Shown here piece by piece: positions 1 to 7,666 of a stretch of 37,921 bases of DNA. Within the stretch, counting starts at the first letter, position 1. The number at the start of each line of letters is the position of its first letter. This stretch comes from Hippea jasoniae (lineage in GTDB: Bacteria; Campylobacterota_A; Desulfurellia; Desulfurellales; Hippeaceae). The stretch lies in assembly GCF_000744435.1 (NCBI RefSeq), contig NZ_JQLX01000002.1, positions 1 through 37,921 of the forward strand, written 5' to 3'. The translations under genes were made by a program, and so were the position numbers. The notes below the pieces were generated by a model. The model had not been told where the DNA came from. It saw only the letters and a program-made list of their open reading frames with translations, and made no database searches.

Positions 1-1
1 C

Positions 2-95
2 CCTACTTTTCTTACTTACTCAGAGGGAAAACAAAACTTAATTAGACTTAATTGAGTTTCATTTATGTTCTAATAGGTGTTTATTCAAGTAGGGG
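2..95. repeat. 94-nt element, copy 1 (CCTACTTTT ... AAGTAGGGG termini)
   Basis: It starts with CCTACTTTT and ends with AAGTAGGGG, so its ends are inverted repeats (CCTACTT / AAGTAGG). It has the same length and termini as the element at 232-325. Interior segments also match, for example TTTAT-TTCT and GTTT near the right end, and TTAC-T-CTCA near the left. I estimate clear but imperfect identity by eye. It may be a small non-autonomous mobile element or part of a structured RNA. The left edge coincides with the window edge. Confidence 0.5.
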
Positions 96-228
96 CTCGA
101 CAGGCTCCTTTATCGAGCCTGACGCCAGAAACTCTTCAAAGACTTTCTTAAGTAGGCAGTCGGGCTTGATGAAGGGAATTATCCGACCACCATCTGTCTT
201 GGGTTTTCCAATTGTAGCTGATGGTCGG
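94..228. other. hairpin cluster with competing pairings
   Basis: Two alternative 7-bp stems share the same right-hand bases: GGCTCGA (94-100) with TCGAGCC (113-119), and CAGGCTC (101-107) with GAGCCTG (115-121). They cannot form together. Further on, GATGGTCGG (220-228) can pair with CCGACC (183-188) or with ACCATC (189-194), and GTCGG (158-162) can also pair with CCGAC (183-187). Mutually exclusive pairings like these suggest a folded RNA or single-stranded DNA structure, but no known RNA family was recognised. Confidence 0.4.
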
Positions 229-231
229 ACA

Positions 232-325
232 CCTACTTTTTTACCTGCTCATAAGAATTGCAAAGCTTTATTAAGCTCAATTAGACTTTATTTATCTTCT
301 TGAGATTGTTTGATTAAGTAGGGGG
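232..325. repeat. 94-nt element, copy 2 (CCTACTTTT ... AAGTAGGGGG termini)
   Basis: This is the second copy of the element at 2-95, with identical length and the same terminal inverted repeats (CCTACTT at 232-238, AAGTAGG at 316-322). The interior has diverged, which argues for an old duplication or two independent insertions of one family rather than a recent copy. Confidence 0.5.
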
Positions 326-400
326 CTTGGTAGACACTATGAAAAATTCTACTCTGTTCTAAATTTCATCTATTTAAAATTAAAAACCTAAATTTATTGA

Positions 401-428
401 TTGACATATATAAACTGAACTGTAAAAT
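401..428 (+). promoter_or_regulatory. sigma-70 promoter of the CARF-RelE gene
   Basis: TTGACA at 401-406 and TAAAAT at 423-428 are separated by 16 bases. A strong ribosome binding site, AAAGGAGG at 454-461, follows, five bases before the ATG at 467. The pair fixes 467, not 589, as the original translation start of the downstream gene. Confidence 0.7.
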
Positions 429-466
429 TATTAACATAAACTATATATTATCTAAAGGAGGTAGGA

Positions 467-1554
467 ATGAATTATATAATAACAACAGTCGGGCTTAGCA
501 GCCTAACAAATGGCCTAAAAGAAAAGTTTAAAGCAGGAGATATTTATAAATATTCAAACTCTAAAGAAAAAGATATAGATAAAATTTCTTGGAAAATTTT
601 CTCAATGAATTTAAGCTGTTAAAAGAAAAAGTTCTACTTATGAATGAAAATGAATTAAAAAAACTTTCAGCAGAAATGAATGCCTTGCTTACATTTTACA
701 AATCTTCCTTTAATAAGAATGATATCCACAAACTTTTAATAACAGATACATTTCTATGCAAAAAATCAGCCGAAATAGTTGAATTGTTTTTAAAAAACAA
801 AGGTTTTAGAGTTTCAATTTATGCCCCTAAAAATTTACAAACATCAGATATAGAAAGTTTTCACTTGTCACTATCAGAAATTGTTAGAGATTTATCAACA
901 GAATTGGATGGATATAGAAAAAGTGGATATAAAATAATTTTTAATCTTACAGGTGGATTCAAAAGTATCAATAGCTTTATGCAAAGTATGGCAAGTATTT
1001 GGGCCGATGAAAGTATTTATATATTTGAAACAAGTAGAGAATTGCTTAGTATTCCAAGATTGCCGTTAAAAATTGATGAAACAATTTTTAGAAAAAAAAT
1101 CGAAACTTTTAGATATTTGGAAGATGGAATTAAAATAGATGAGGAAACATTAAAAGACATACCAAAAAGCTTGATATTAAAAATTAACGAGGAATATATC
1201 CTTTCACCGTGGGGAGAGATTGTATGGCAAAAAGTTAAAAAAGAACTCTTTAAAGAATTATTAAGTTATAGGATGATAAGCTACTCAACTGAATTCAGGA
1301 AAAACTTTGGAAAACTAAATGAAAACGAAAAAATCCAAATAAACGAGATGTTGGATTTACTTGACAAGTATAAATTTACAAAAGATGAAAAATTTAACCT
1401 TAAATCCTTAAGATACCACGCACTTAGCGGTAAAATCTCTCAACAGTACAAATATGAATTTTATCCGTTTTCTGGGGATAATAGCAGACGAGCTTATTGC
1501 AATGAGAAAAATGGAAAGGTTATAATTGAAAAAATCGATTCTCACCTAAAGTAA
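467..1554 (+). pseudogene. CARF-RelE CRISPR ancillary ribonuclease, split by a frameshift
   Basis: The full reading runs from ATG 467 to the stop at 1552-1554 but needs one frame change near 581-600. The first part (467-622) encodes about 41 relevant residues with TTVGLSSLTN at its start. This is the first strand and ligand-binding loop of a CARF domain, the sensor for cyclic oligoadenylate made by type III CRISPR complexes. It then runs into TAA at 620-622. The rest continues in the -1 frame from 583 on; that frame is closed upstream by TAA at 580-582, so the two halves overlap. Adding one base, for example to the AAAA run at 581-584, restores one protein of roughly 360 residues. The promoter and strong ribosome binding site lie before 467. 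No canonical -1 slippery heptamer is in frame, so a mutation or sequencing error is likelier than programmed shifting. No cas genes or CRISPR array are visible nearby. Confidence 0.75.
589..1554 (+). CDS. downstream part: CARF remainder plus C-terminal RelE-like RNase domain
   Basis: This open part could begin at TTG 589 and has 321 codons. Residues about 45-160 complete a CARF fold of the APE2256 (TIGR02619) kind; NLTGGFKS at 119-126 is the second ligand-contacting motif of that family. A linker follows. Residues about 229-321 look like a RelE-family mRNA interferase: an SxxFxKxxxxL start (231-242), LKSLRYHALSGK (271-282), a YEFYPF strand, two arginines at 300-301, and the closing strand ending in SH (318-319). 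CARF-RelE proteins (Cami1) are known to cut mRNA at the ribosome when cyclic tetra-adenylate binds. This segment alone lacks the first CARF strand and has no ribosome binding site, so it is probably not functional as it stands. It is convergent with the gene at 1570 and visibly more A/T-rich than the genes to its right. Family placement is by motif recognition only. Confidence 0.72.
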   Translation: MENFLNEFKLLKEKVLLMNENELKKLSAEMNALLTFYKSSFNKNDIHKLLITDTFLCKKSAEIVELFLKNKGFRVSIYAPKNLQTSDIESFHLSLSEIVRDLSTELDGYRKSGYKIIFNLTGGFKSINSFMQSMASIWADESIYIFETSRELLSIPRLPLKIDETIFRKKIETFRYLEDGIKIDEETLKDIPKSLILKINEEYILSPWGEIVWQKVKKELFKELLSYRMISYSTEFRKNFGKLNENEKIQINEMLDLLDKYKFTKDEKFNLKSLRYHALSGKISQQYKYEFYPFSGDNSRRAYCNEKNGKVIIEKIDSHLK

Positions 1555-1569
1555 CAAATAAAAAAACTT

Positions 1570-1872
1570 CTACTCAGCGAAAACCTCATAATGCTTCACT
1601 TTTTCTTCAAACTCCAGGAGGAATTCTTTATCTTCAGGGTAGTATTTGGCTTTTTCGTAATCCTCCCCTGCAAAATTTTTTATAACTTCTAAATTTTCCC
1701 AGAATGTTATCAGTAAAAAATGAGCTTCATCACCCTCTAAAGATCTAAGAAAAACGAGCCTAACAAACCCCTCTGTATTTTCATAATCAGGTATTGCCTT
1801 AGATTTTAAAAATTCGCTATAAGCTTCGTAGTCTTCAGCCTTAGTGCGTCCATGCCAAATTCTTGCAATCAT
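1570..1872 (-). CDS. ABM-fold (antibiotic biosynthesis monooxygenase-like) small protein
   Basis: This is a 100-residue soluble protein. It opens with MIARIWHGRT, followed by an acidic helix and repeated F/W-rich strands (FLLITFWENLE at about residues 52-62), the pattern of dimeric ferredoxin-like ABM proteins. Members include quinol monooxygenases and heme-degrading enzymes, but many have no known reaction, so I assign only the fold. The ribosome binding site AGAGGGG overlaps the stop codon of the HAD gene just upstream, so the two are co-translated from one transcript. It converges on the CARF-RelE gene with 15 bases between the stops. Confidence 0.65.
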   Translation of the reverse strand: MIARIWHGRTKAEDYEAYSEFLKSKAIPDYENTEGFVRLVFLRSLEGDEAHFLLITFWENLEVIKNFAGEDYEKAKYYPEDKEFLLEFEEKVKHYEVFAE

Positions 1873-1881
1873 ACAACCCCT

Positions 1882-2526
1882 CTACCTTACAATCTCAATC
1901 AAATCAAAAGGATGATTAATCACATAATCCACGCTAAATTTTTTTAAAATTCCTTTATCTCTAAATCCAAAAACCACCCAGCCTATTTTTACTTTAGCAT
2001 TTTTAGCGGCTAAAATATCGTTTTCTGAATCACCAACAACAAATGAATTCTTCAAAAAAATATTATGCTTCTTTGAGAGTGCAATAATCGGATAGGGATC
2101 AGGTTTTTTAAAAGGAAAACTATCTCCACCAACAAAATCCTTAAAGTATTTTTTTATACCCAAACCCTCAAGAATCTTATATACAAAACGATAACTCTTA
2201 TTGCTTACAACAAACATATCAATGTCTTTTTCATTCAACCTATTTAAAACCTCTCCAAAACCATCGTAAAGTTTTGTGTTATCAAGCAGATGCTTATCGT
2301 AATAATCCAAAAATTCAGCCATAAAGCGATCAAATAGTTCAATTTTATTCTTTTTCAAAAGTGTATCCTCAACAAGACGCCTTACTCCGTTGCCAACAAA
2401 GGAAAAGATTTCTTTATCATCCAATGGTTTTAAGTTAAACACTTGAAGCGTATGGTTTATACTATCGGCTAAATCCCTTTTTGAGTCAACTAATGTGCCA
2501 TCAAGGTCAAAAAATATATGTTTCAT
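1882..2526 (-). CDS. gph: HAD-superfamily phosphatase, phosphoglycolate phosphatase-like
   Basis: This 214-residue protein carries the complete HAD motif set: DLDGT with nucleophile D7 and acid D9, VVSNKS (motif II), the lysine of KKPDPYP (motif III), and VGDSENDI (motif IV). A helical cap sits between motifs I and II, as in Gph/PGP enzymes that hydrolyse 2-phosphoglycolate. Pyrophosphatase (PpaX-like) or other sugar-phosphatase activity is possible. The start must be the ATG at 2526 because motif I follows at once. Oddly, no ribosome binding site precedes it: the T-run of an intrinsic terminator ends three bases upstream. Confidence 0.8.
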   Translation of the reverse strand: MKHIFFDLDGTLVDSKRDLADSINHTLQVFNLKPLDDKEIFSFVGNGVRRLVEDTLLKKNKIELFDRFMAEFLDYYDKHLLDNTKLYDGFGEVLNRLNEKDIDMFVVSNKSYRFVYKILEGLGIKKYFKDFVGGDSFPFKKPDPYPIIALSKKHNIFLKNSFVVGDSENDILAAKNAKVKIGWVVFGFRDKGILKKFSVDYVINHPFDLIEIVR

Positions 2527-2529
2527 AAG

Positions 2530-2550
2530 AAAAAAGGGGCATTCAGCCCC
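2530..2550 (-). terminator. intrinsic terminator ending the fatty-acid operon
   Basis: On the minus strand GGGGC-TGAAT-GCCCC is followed directly by six Ts. It begins three bases after the fabF stop codon. It lies immediately in front of the HAD phosphatase start codon, so expression of that gene must depend on read-through or on a promoter inside fabF. Confidence 0.85.
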
Positions 2551-2552
2551 GT

Positions 2553-3785
2553 TTAGATTTTTTTGAAGATTATAACAGCGTTTGTGCCGCCAAAACCAAA
2601 AGAGTTGGACATAACCGTTTTAATCTGTTTTTGCTCAGCCACATTGGGTGTATAATTCAAATCGCACTCATCGTCAGGATTATCAAGATTTATAGTAGGC
2701 GGAATTACACCTTCTTTTAAGGCAAGAACGCTAAATACAGCCTCCACACCACCTGCAGCTCCAAGCAGATGTCCCGTCACAGATTTTGTAGAGCTTATGG
2801 AAAGCTTATAGGCATGCTCACCAAAAACCCGTTTTATAGCCTTTGTTTCGATAATATCGTTAAAATAGGTGCTTGTTCCGTGTGCGTTTATGTAATCGAT
2901 TTCCTCGGGGTTCAACTTAGCGTCGTTTAAAGCCATTTTCATGGCAGCAATAGCACCCTCGCCTTCAGGATCAGGAGCAGTATAGTGGTAAGCATCATCG
3001 CTCATACCAAAACCTGCAAACTCTGCAAGTATCTCTGCATTCCTTTTTTTGGCATGCTCATACTCCTCAAGAATCAAAATACCGGCACCCTCACCGATGA
3101 TAAAGCCATCCCTGTCTCTGTCAAACGGTCTTGAGGCTTTCTGGGGTTCATCGTTTCTTGTTGAAAGTGCTTTCATATTGGCAAAACCGCTAACTGCAAG
3201 GGGTGTTATGGTGGACTCTGTCCCACCACAGATCATAACATCAGTATCGCCGTATGCTATGCATCTTGCAGCAAGCCCGATGGAATGCGTTCCTGTTGCG
3301 CAGGCTGTCACATCGCTAAAGTTAGGCCCTTTTAGCTTAAACTGCATTGCTATGTTGCCTGCGGCCATATTGATCACAGCAATAGGAATAAAAAACGGAG
3401 AAACACCCTTCTGCCCTTTTTTTAATAAAGCTTCGTTGTATTTCTCAATCGTTGCAAGCCCACCGATACCGCTACCAACACTCACACCGATTCTGTATGG
3501 ATCCTCTTTTTCAACATCAAGACCGGAATTTCTTATAGCCTCATCCGCAGCCGCAATGGCATAAAGCGAAAACAGATCGATCTTTTTTACATCCTTTTTT
3601 GATACATACTTTGTAGGGTCAAAACCCTTAACTTCCCCTGCAATCTGCACGCTAAAGTTAGTTGCATCAAACCGCGTTATTTTATCTATGCCGCTTTTAC
3701 CTTTAACGGCGTTTTCAAAGCTCTCTTTTGCGGTTAACCCTACAGGAGTTATGGCACCTACACCGGTAACTACAACCTTGCGCAT
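2553..3785 (-). CDS. fabF: beta-ketoacyl-ACP synthase II
   Basis: This 410-residue condensing enzyme elongates acyl-ACP with malonyl-ACP in the cytoplasm. The thiolase-fold catalytic triad is complete: Cys in TACATGTHS, His in [11 protein letters not shown] and His in [12 protein letters not shown]. The C-terminal [11 protein letters not shown] motif is present. I use ATG 3785 (MRKVVVTG, the usual family start) rather than the in-frame GTG nine bases upstream, because GAGTGAGAG lies ahead of it. It is the last gene of the fab operon, 14 bases after acpP, and is followed at once by the terminator at 2530-2550. Confidence 0.95.
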   Translation of the reverse strand: MRKVVVTGVGAITPVGLTAKESFENAVKGKSGIDKITRFDATNFSVQIAGEVKGFDPTKYVSKKDVKKIDLFSLYAIAAADEAIRNSGLDVEKEDPYRIGVSVGSGIGGLATIEKYNEALLKKGQKGVSPFFIPIAVINMAAGNIAMQFKLKGPNFSDVTACATGTHSIGLAARCIAYGDTDVMICGGTESTITPLAVSGFANMKALSTRNDEPQKASRPFDRDRDGFIIGEGAGILILEEYEHAKKRNAEILAEFAGFGMSDDAYHYTAPDPEGEGAIAAMKMALNDAKLNPEEIDYINAHGTSTYFNDIIETKAIKRVFGEHAYKLSISSTKSVTGHLLGAAGGVEAVFSVLALKEGVIPPTINLDNPDDECDLNYTPNVAEQKQIKTVMSNSFGFGGTNAVIIFKKI

Positions 3786-3799
3786 AACTCTCACTCAGC

Positions 3800-4036
3800 T
3801 TACTTGTTTAGATGAGCTTCAACATAATCGATGGCATCCTGAACTGTTACAATCTTGCTTGCATCTGAATCAGGAATATCGATGCCAAATTTCTCCTCCA
3901 TTGCCATAACAAGCTCAACGGTATCTAAAGAGTCAGCACCAAGGTCTTCAATAAATTTAGCCTCAGGTTTTACCTCCTCTTCATCAACTCCCAGCTGCTC
4001 AACAACAATCTTCTTTACTTCCTCTGCTACATTCAT
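3800..4036 (-). CDS. acpP: acyl carrier protein
   Basis: This is a 78-residue acidic four-helix protein with the phosphopantetheine attachment motif [10 protein letters not shown], the modified serine being residue 36. The length and sequence are typical of fatty-acid ACPs. It carries the growing acyl chain between FabD, FabH, FabG, FabK and FabF, all encoded around it. A GAGGGGG ribosome binding site precedes the ATG. The fabG-acpP-fabF order is the common bacterial arrangement. Confidence 0.97.
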   Translation of the reverse strand: MNVAEEVKKIVVEQLGVDEEEVKPEAKFIEDLGADSLDTVELVMAMEEKFGIDIPDSDASKIVTVQDAIDYVEAHLNK

Positions 4037-4060
4037 CTGTTCAAACCCCCTCTTTTATTT

Positions 4061-4804
4061 TTAAATATACAATCCTCCGCTTATATTAATCACCTCACCG
4101 GTGATATATGAAGCTTCCTCACTGATTAAAAACTCAACTAAATTTGCCACATCCTCAACACTACCCAGTCTTTTAAGTGCAATAGAGTTTAAAAGAGCCT
4201 TTTTTTGCAAGATATTCAGCTTTTCCGTCATATCCGTTTCAATATAGCCAGGTGCAATGGCATTTACCCTGATATTGCGGGAGCCAAGCTCCCTTGCTAA
4301 AGATTTTGTCAAACCTATCAAGCCAGCCTTTGATGCTGCATAGTTAGCCTGACCTGCATTGCCCATCAATCCAATAACGCTGCTGATATTTATTATAACA
4401 CCAAATTTATTTTTAATCATATACCTGCTAACATGACGAGAGCAGTTCAATGCACCCTTCAGGTTTATATCAATCACCCTATCTATCTGTTGCTGCGACA
4501 TCTTCACAATCAAATTATCATCGGCTACACCGGCGTTGTTTATCAGATAATCGATGCGTTTATGTTTTGCAATAATTTCTTTTGTTGCAGACTCAACCTC
4601 AGAAAAATTGGAAACATCAAACTGCACTATCTCGCAATCACCACCATCTCTCTTTATTCTCTGGGCTACTTCTTTGGCGTGTTGTTGGCTTGATGAGTAG
4701 TTTATAACCACAAATATGCCTTTTGTTGCAAGCTGGTATGCAATCTGTGCACCAATGCCTCTTGATGCACCAGTAACTAAAGCTACCTTTCCTTCAAATC
4801 TCAT
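4061..4804 (-). CDS. fabG: 3-oxoacyl-ACP reductase
   Basis: This 247-residue short-chain dehydrogenase performs the NADPH-dependent reduction of 3-oxoacyl-ACP. The cofactor loop TGASRGIGA (residues about 11-19), NNAGV, the catalytic Ser of NISSVIG, and YAASK are all present. The PGYIETDM segment is also typical of FabG. Its start ATG overlaps the fabD stop as ATGA, indicating translational coupling. Confidence 0.95.
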   Translation of the reverse strand: MRFEGKVALVTGASRGIGAQIAYQLATKGIFVVINYSSSQQHAKEVAQRIKRDGGDCEIVQFDVSNFSEVESATKEIIAKHKRIDYLINNAGVADDNLIVKMSQQQIDRVIDINLKGALNCSRHVSRYMIKNKFGVIINISSVIGLMGNAGQANYAASKAGLIGLTKSLARELGSRNIRVNAIAPGYIETDMTEKLNILQKKALLNSIALKRLGSVEDVANLVEFLISEEASYITGEVINISGGLYI

Positions 4805-5736
4805 ACGCTATCCTTATAACTGTTATAACTTTTTAAGTCAACCACATAATTGATATTTGCTTTTCTCATTTGTCGCTTAAGCATCGAAGACAACACATTC
4901 TTTGGACCAAACTCAACAAAATCATCACAACCCATCTCAACAGCCTTAGCAACATTATCTGTCCATCTAACAGGAGCTGTTATCTGTTCTATTAAGAAAT
5001 CCTTTATCTGGCTGGATTTTTGTATAACTTCAGAATTAGTGTTTTCTATAACAGGTTTTTTAGGATCGCTGAATGAAATTTTATCAAGCACAGCAGCCAT
5101 TTTATCCTTTACAGGCTCCATTAAAGCACAGTGGAAAGGGGCTGAAACCTTAAGCGGTATAACCTTTCCAAGTCCAAGATCAACGGCTTTTTTTGATAGT
5201 TCTTCAACGCCTTTTGCATATCCAGAGACTATAACCTGATTCTCGGCGTTGTAGTTTGCAATCTGACAATAACCGTTCTCGATGCTCTGGCTAACCTCTC
5301 TGCAAAGCTTCTCCACCTCATCGTGCTTTTTTGTAATAATTGCAGCCATAGCGCCAATGCCCTCTTTTACTGCTTCCTGCATAAAACTGCCGCGCCTGTT
5401 AACCGCATATACGGCATCTTCAAAATCCATCGCATCGGTTGCAACAAGTGATGAATATTCACCAAGCGAATGACCCGCCGTCACATCAAAATCAAAATCG
5501 GTTTCACTTTTAATTAATCGTAGAATAGCCACCGATACGGTAAGAATCGCTGGCTGTGCATTGGCAGTGAGCGTTAGCTTTTCCTCAGGCCCATTGAACA
5601 TCAACTCCGTTAAGCTAAAACCCAGGGCTTTATCAGCACTCTTAAATGTATCCTTTACAATATCGAAAGCCTGATAGAGGTCATACCCCATCCCAACAAA
5701 TTGAGAACCCTGTCCTGTAAACATCAAAAATCGCAT
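4801..5736 (-). CDS. fabD: malonyl-CoA:ACP transacylase
   Basis: This 311-residue enzyme moves malonate from CoA to ACP. It shows FTGQGSQF at the N-terminus, the nucleophile elbow GHSLGEYSSL (Ser of GHSLG), and the His of the APFHCALM segment. The length is normal. It lies two bases after fabK and overlaps fabG, within the complete elongation set of this operon. Confidence 0.95.
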   Translation of the reverse strand: MRFLMFTGQGSQFVGMGYDLYQAFDIVKDTFKSADKALGFSLTELMFNGPEEKLTLTANAQPAILTVSVAILRLIKSETDFDFDVTAGHSLGEYSSLVATDAMDFEDAVYAVNRRGSFMQEAVKEGIGAMAAIITKKHDEVEKLCREVSQSIENGYCQIANYNAENQVIVSGYAKGVEELSKKAVDLGLGKVIPLKVSAPFHCALMEPVKDKMAAVLDKISFSDPKKPVIENTNSEVIQKSSQIKDFLIEQITAPVRWTDNVAKAVEMGCDDFVEFGPKNVLSSMLKRQMRKANINYVVDLKSYNSYKDSV

Positions 5737-5738
5737 AA

Positions 5739-6686
5739 CTAAACCCCGACAAGTTGTGATAGGTTTTTTATTATAGTCTCAGCTTCTTTAACTATATCCT
5801 CAATGATGTCTTTTACCGGTTTTATGTCGTTTATCAAGCCTGCAATCTGACCAGCCATTACAGAGCCGTTTTTAACATCACCCTCCCTTGCTGCAAGCCT
5901 CAGCCTGCCCTCACCAAATTTCTCAAGCTCTTCCTTTGTTGCTCCGCTGTTTTCTAATTTCAAAAACTCTCTTGCAAGCTTATTTTTCAAAATCCTTACT
6001 GGATGACCCGTTGCTCTTCCTGTAACAACCGTATCTCTATCTTTGGCTTTTACAATAGCCTCTTTGTATGATTCAGCTATTGTGCACTCCTTTGATGCAA
6101 CAAACCGTGTTCCCATCTGAACACCTTTGGCACCTAATGCAAGTGCAGCAACAAAACCCCTGCCATCTGCAATACCACCCGCTGCAATAACAGGTATATC
6201 AACAGCATCAACAACCTGTGGAACCAAAGCCATAGTAGTGAGTTCACCTATATGTCCACCGGATTCAGTACCTTCTGCAATCACAGCATCAGCACCTGTA
6301 ACTTCCATCCTTTTAGCCAATGCAACACTTGCTACAACAGGTATAACCTTTGCACCTATGGATTTAAATTTATCCATATATTTACCAGGGCTTCCAGCAC
6401 CCGTGGTTATCACTCCAACTCTATGTTTAACAACAACATCAACCACATCATCTACATAGGGGGAAAGCAACATTATGTTAACGCCAAACACCTTATCTGT
6501 AAGTTGTTTGGCTTTGATAATCTCTTTTTCAACCCACTCAGCCGGGGCATTCCCTGCTGCTATAATACCAAGGCCACCAGCCTCAGACACTCCTGCTGCA
6601 AGGTTTGCATCTGAAACCCACGCCATGCCACCTTGAATAATCGGATATTTTATACCCAACAGATCACAGATCTCTGTTTTTATCAT
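5739..6686 (-). CDS. fabK: enoyl-ACP reductase II (FMN-dependent)
   Basis: This is a 315-residue TIM-barrel flavoprotein that reduces enoyl-ACP at the last step of each elongation round. Motifs are YPIIQGGMAWVS at the N-terminus, ESGGHIGE, AAGGIADGRG and GVQMGTRF (phosphate and FMN binding). It is related to nitronate monooxygenases, but its place between fabH and fabD makes FabK by far the best call. No FabI is seen in the window. ATG 6686 is chosen over GTG 6695 because AAGGTGG, lying inside the end of fabH, stands at proper distance from it. Confidence 0.92.
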   Translation of the reverse strand: MIKTEICDLLGIKYPIIQGGMAWVSDANLAAGVSEAGGLGIIAAGNAPAEWVEKEIIKAKQLTDKVFGVNIMLLSPYVDDVVDVVVKHRVGVITTGAGSPGKYMDKFKSIGAKVIPVVASVALAKRMEVTGADAVIAEGTESGGHIGELTTMALVPQVVDAVDIPVIAAGGIADGRGFVAALALGAKGVQMGTRFVASKECTIAESYKEAIVKAKDRDTVVTGRATGHPVRILKNKLAREFLKLENSGATKEELEKFGEGRLRLAAREGDVKNGSVMAGQIAGLINDIKPVKDIIEDIVKEAETIIKNLSQLVGV

Positions 6687-6688
6687 AC

Positions 6689-7666
6689 CTACCACCTTAT
6701 AACGCCTGCAGACCAGGTCAAACTTGCACCAAAACTATTTAACAAAACAATATCCCCTTCCTTAATTTTTCCACTTTTATATGCCCAATCTAAAGCAAGT
6801 GGAATCGATGCAGCAGCTGTATTGGCGTGTCTATCAATTGTAATTATTACTTTATTCATATCAAGACCAACCCTTTTTGCAACACCTTCAATAATCCTTC
6901 TGTTTGCCTGGTGGGAAACCATCCAATCTACATCACCAAAATTCAAACCAACCCTATCAAGCACCTCTTGAGAAACACCTGCTATACTTCTTATTGCCAT
7001 TTTAAATGTTTCATTGCCTTTCATTTTTATGTAAATATCTCTATTCTTTATTACTTCTTCGCTGCATGGATACCTGCTGCCTGGTGCAGGAACAATCATA
7101 AGATCCGTATACCTTCCATCTGAATGCAAAACCATATCCAGTACACCGACACTATCATCATCCACTGCCTCAAGCAATACCCCTGCTGCACCATCACCAA
7201 AGATCACGCAGGTTGACCTATCCTGCCAGTCAACGATTTTGCTTAATGTTTCAGCGCCTATAACAAGAGCATTTTTTACCATGCCTGATCGAATATAGGC
7301 ATTTGCAACAGAAAGAGAATATGTAAAACCACTACATGCCGCATTTATATCAAACCCAAACGCATTATAAGCTCCTATCTTTTCCTGAACAAACAAAGCT
7401 GTAGCAGGCAAAGGATGTTCGGGTGTTACAGTAGCTATAATTATAAGTTCAATATCTGAGGCAGAAAGTCTTGAGTTTTTTAAAATATCTAAAGCTGCTT
7501 TAGCTGCAAGCTCAGCTGTAGTTTCTTTATCTGCTATATGTCTTATTTCAATACCGGTTCTTTGCTTTATCCATTCATCAGATGTATCGACCATCTTTTC
7601 TAAATCAAAGTTAGTCATTATCTTCTCAGGCAGGTAAGCACCTGTGGCAGTTATTTTTGCATTCAT
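6689..7666 (-). CDS. fabH: beta-ketoacyl-ACP synthase III
   Basis: This 325-residue enzyme starts each fatty acid by condensing acetyl-CoA or a branched acyl-CoA with malonyl-ACP. The catalytic Cys is in NAACSGFTYSL, His in VSHQANRRI, and Asn in HANTAAAS. A longer open frame extends into plsX, but ATG 7666 (MNAKITATGAY) is the family-typical start, has GTGAGG before it and overlaps the plsX stop as ATGA. Confidence 0.95.
   Translation of the reverse strand: MNAKITATGAYLPEKIMTNFDLEKMVDTSDEWIKQRTGIEIRHIADKETTAELAAKAALDILKNSRLSASDIELIIIATVTPEHPLPATALFVQEKIGAYNAFGFDINAACSGFTYSLSVANAYIRSGMVKNALVIGAETLSKIVDWQDRSTCVIFGDGAAGVLLEAVDDDSVGVLDMVLHSDGRYTDLMIVPAPGSRYPCSEEVIKNRDIYIKMKGNETFKMAIRSIAGVSQEVLDRVGLNFGDVDWMVSHQANRRIIEGVAKRVGLDMNKVIITIDRHANTAAASIPLALDWAYKSGKIKEGDIVLLNSFGASLTWSAGVIRW

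Larger units (their letters stand above)
1..466. other. gene-free left edge with repeats, hairpins and a promoter
   Basis: This stretch has no coding region I trust. A plus-strand open frame at 52-303 exists, but it has no ribosome binding site and runs through the hairpins and part of both repeat elements, so I read it as spurious. What is present: two similar 94-nt elements (2-95 and 232-325), a 136-nt hairpin-rich spacer between them, an A/T-rich gap (about 340-400), and a promoter plus ribosome binding site serving the gene at 467. No CRISPR repeat-spacer periodicity, tRNA or tmRNA was recognised. Confidence 0.6.

Noticed and set aside
52-303. 83-codon plus-strand open frame at the left edge
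   Set aside because: There is no ribosome binding site, it passes through hairpins and repeat copies, and there is no recognisable protein pattern.
1-340. Possible CRISPR array near the CARF-RelE gene
   Set aside because: Only two diverged 94-nt elements are present. No short direct repeats at regular 60-75-base spacing are seen.
575-602. Programmed -1 frameshift site for the CARF-RelE gene
   Set aside because: No X-XXY-YYZ slippery heptamer lies in the zero frame and the homopolymers are only four bases long. A mutation or read error is simpler.
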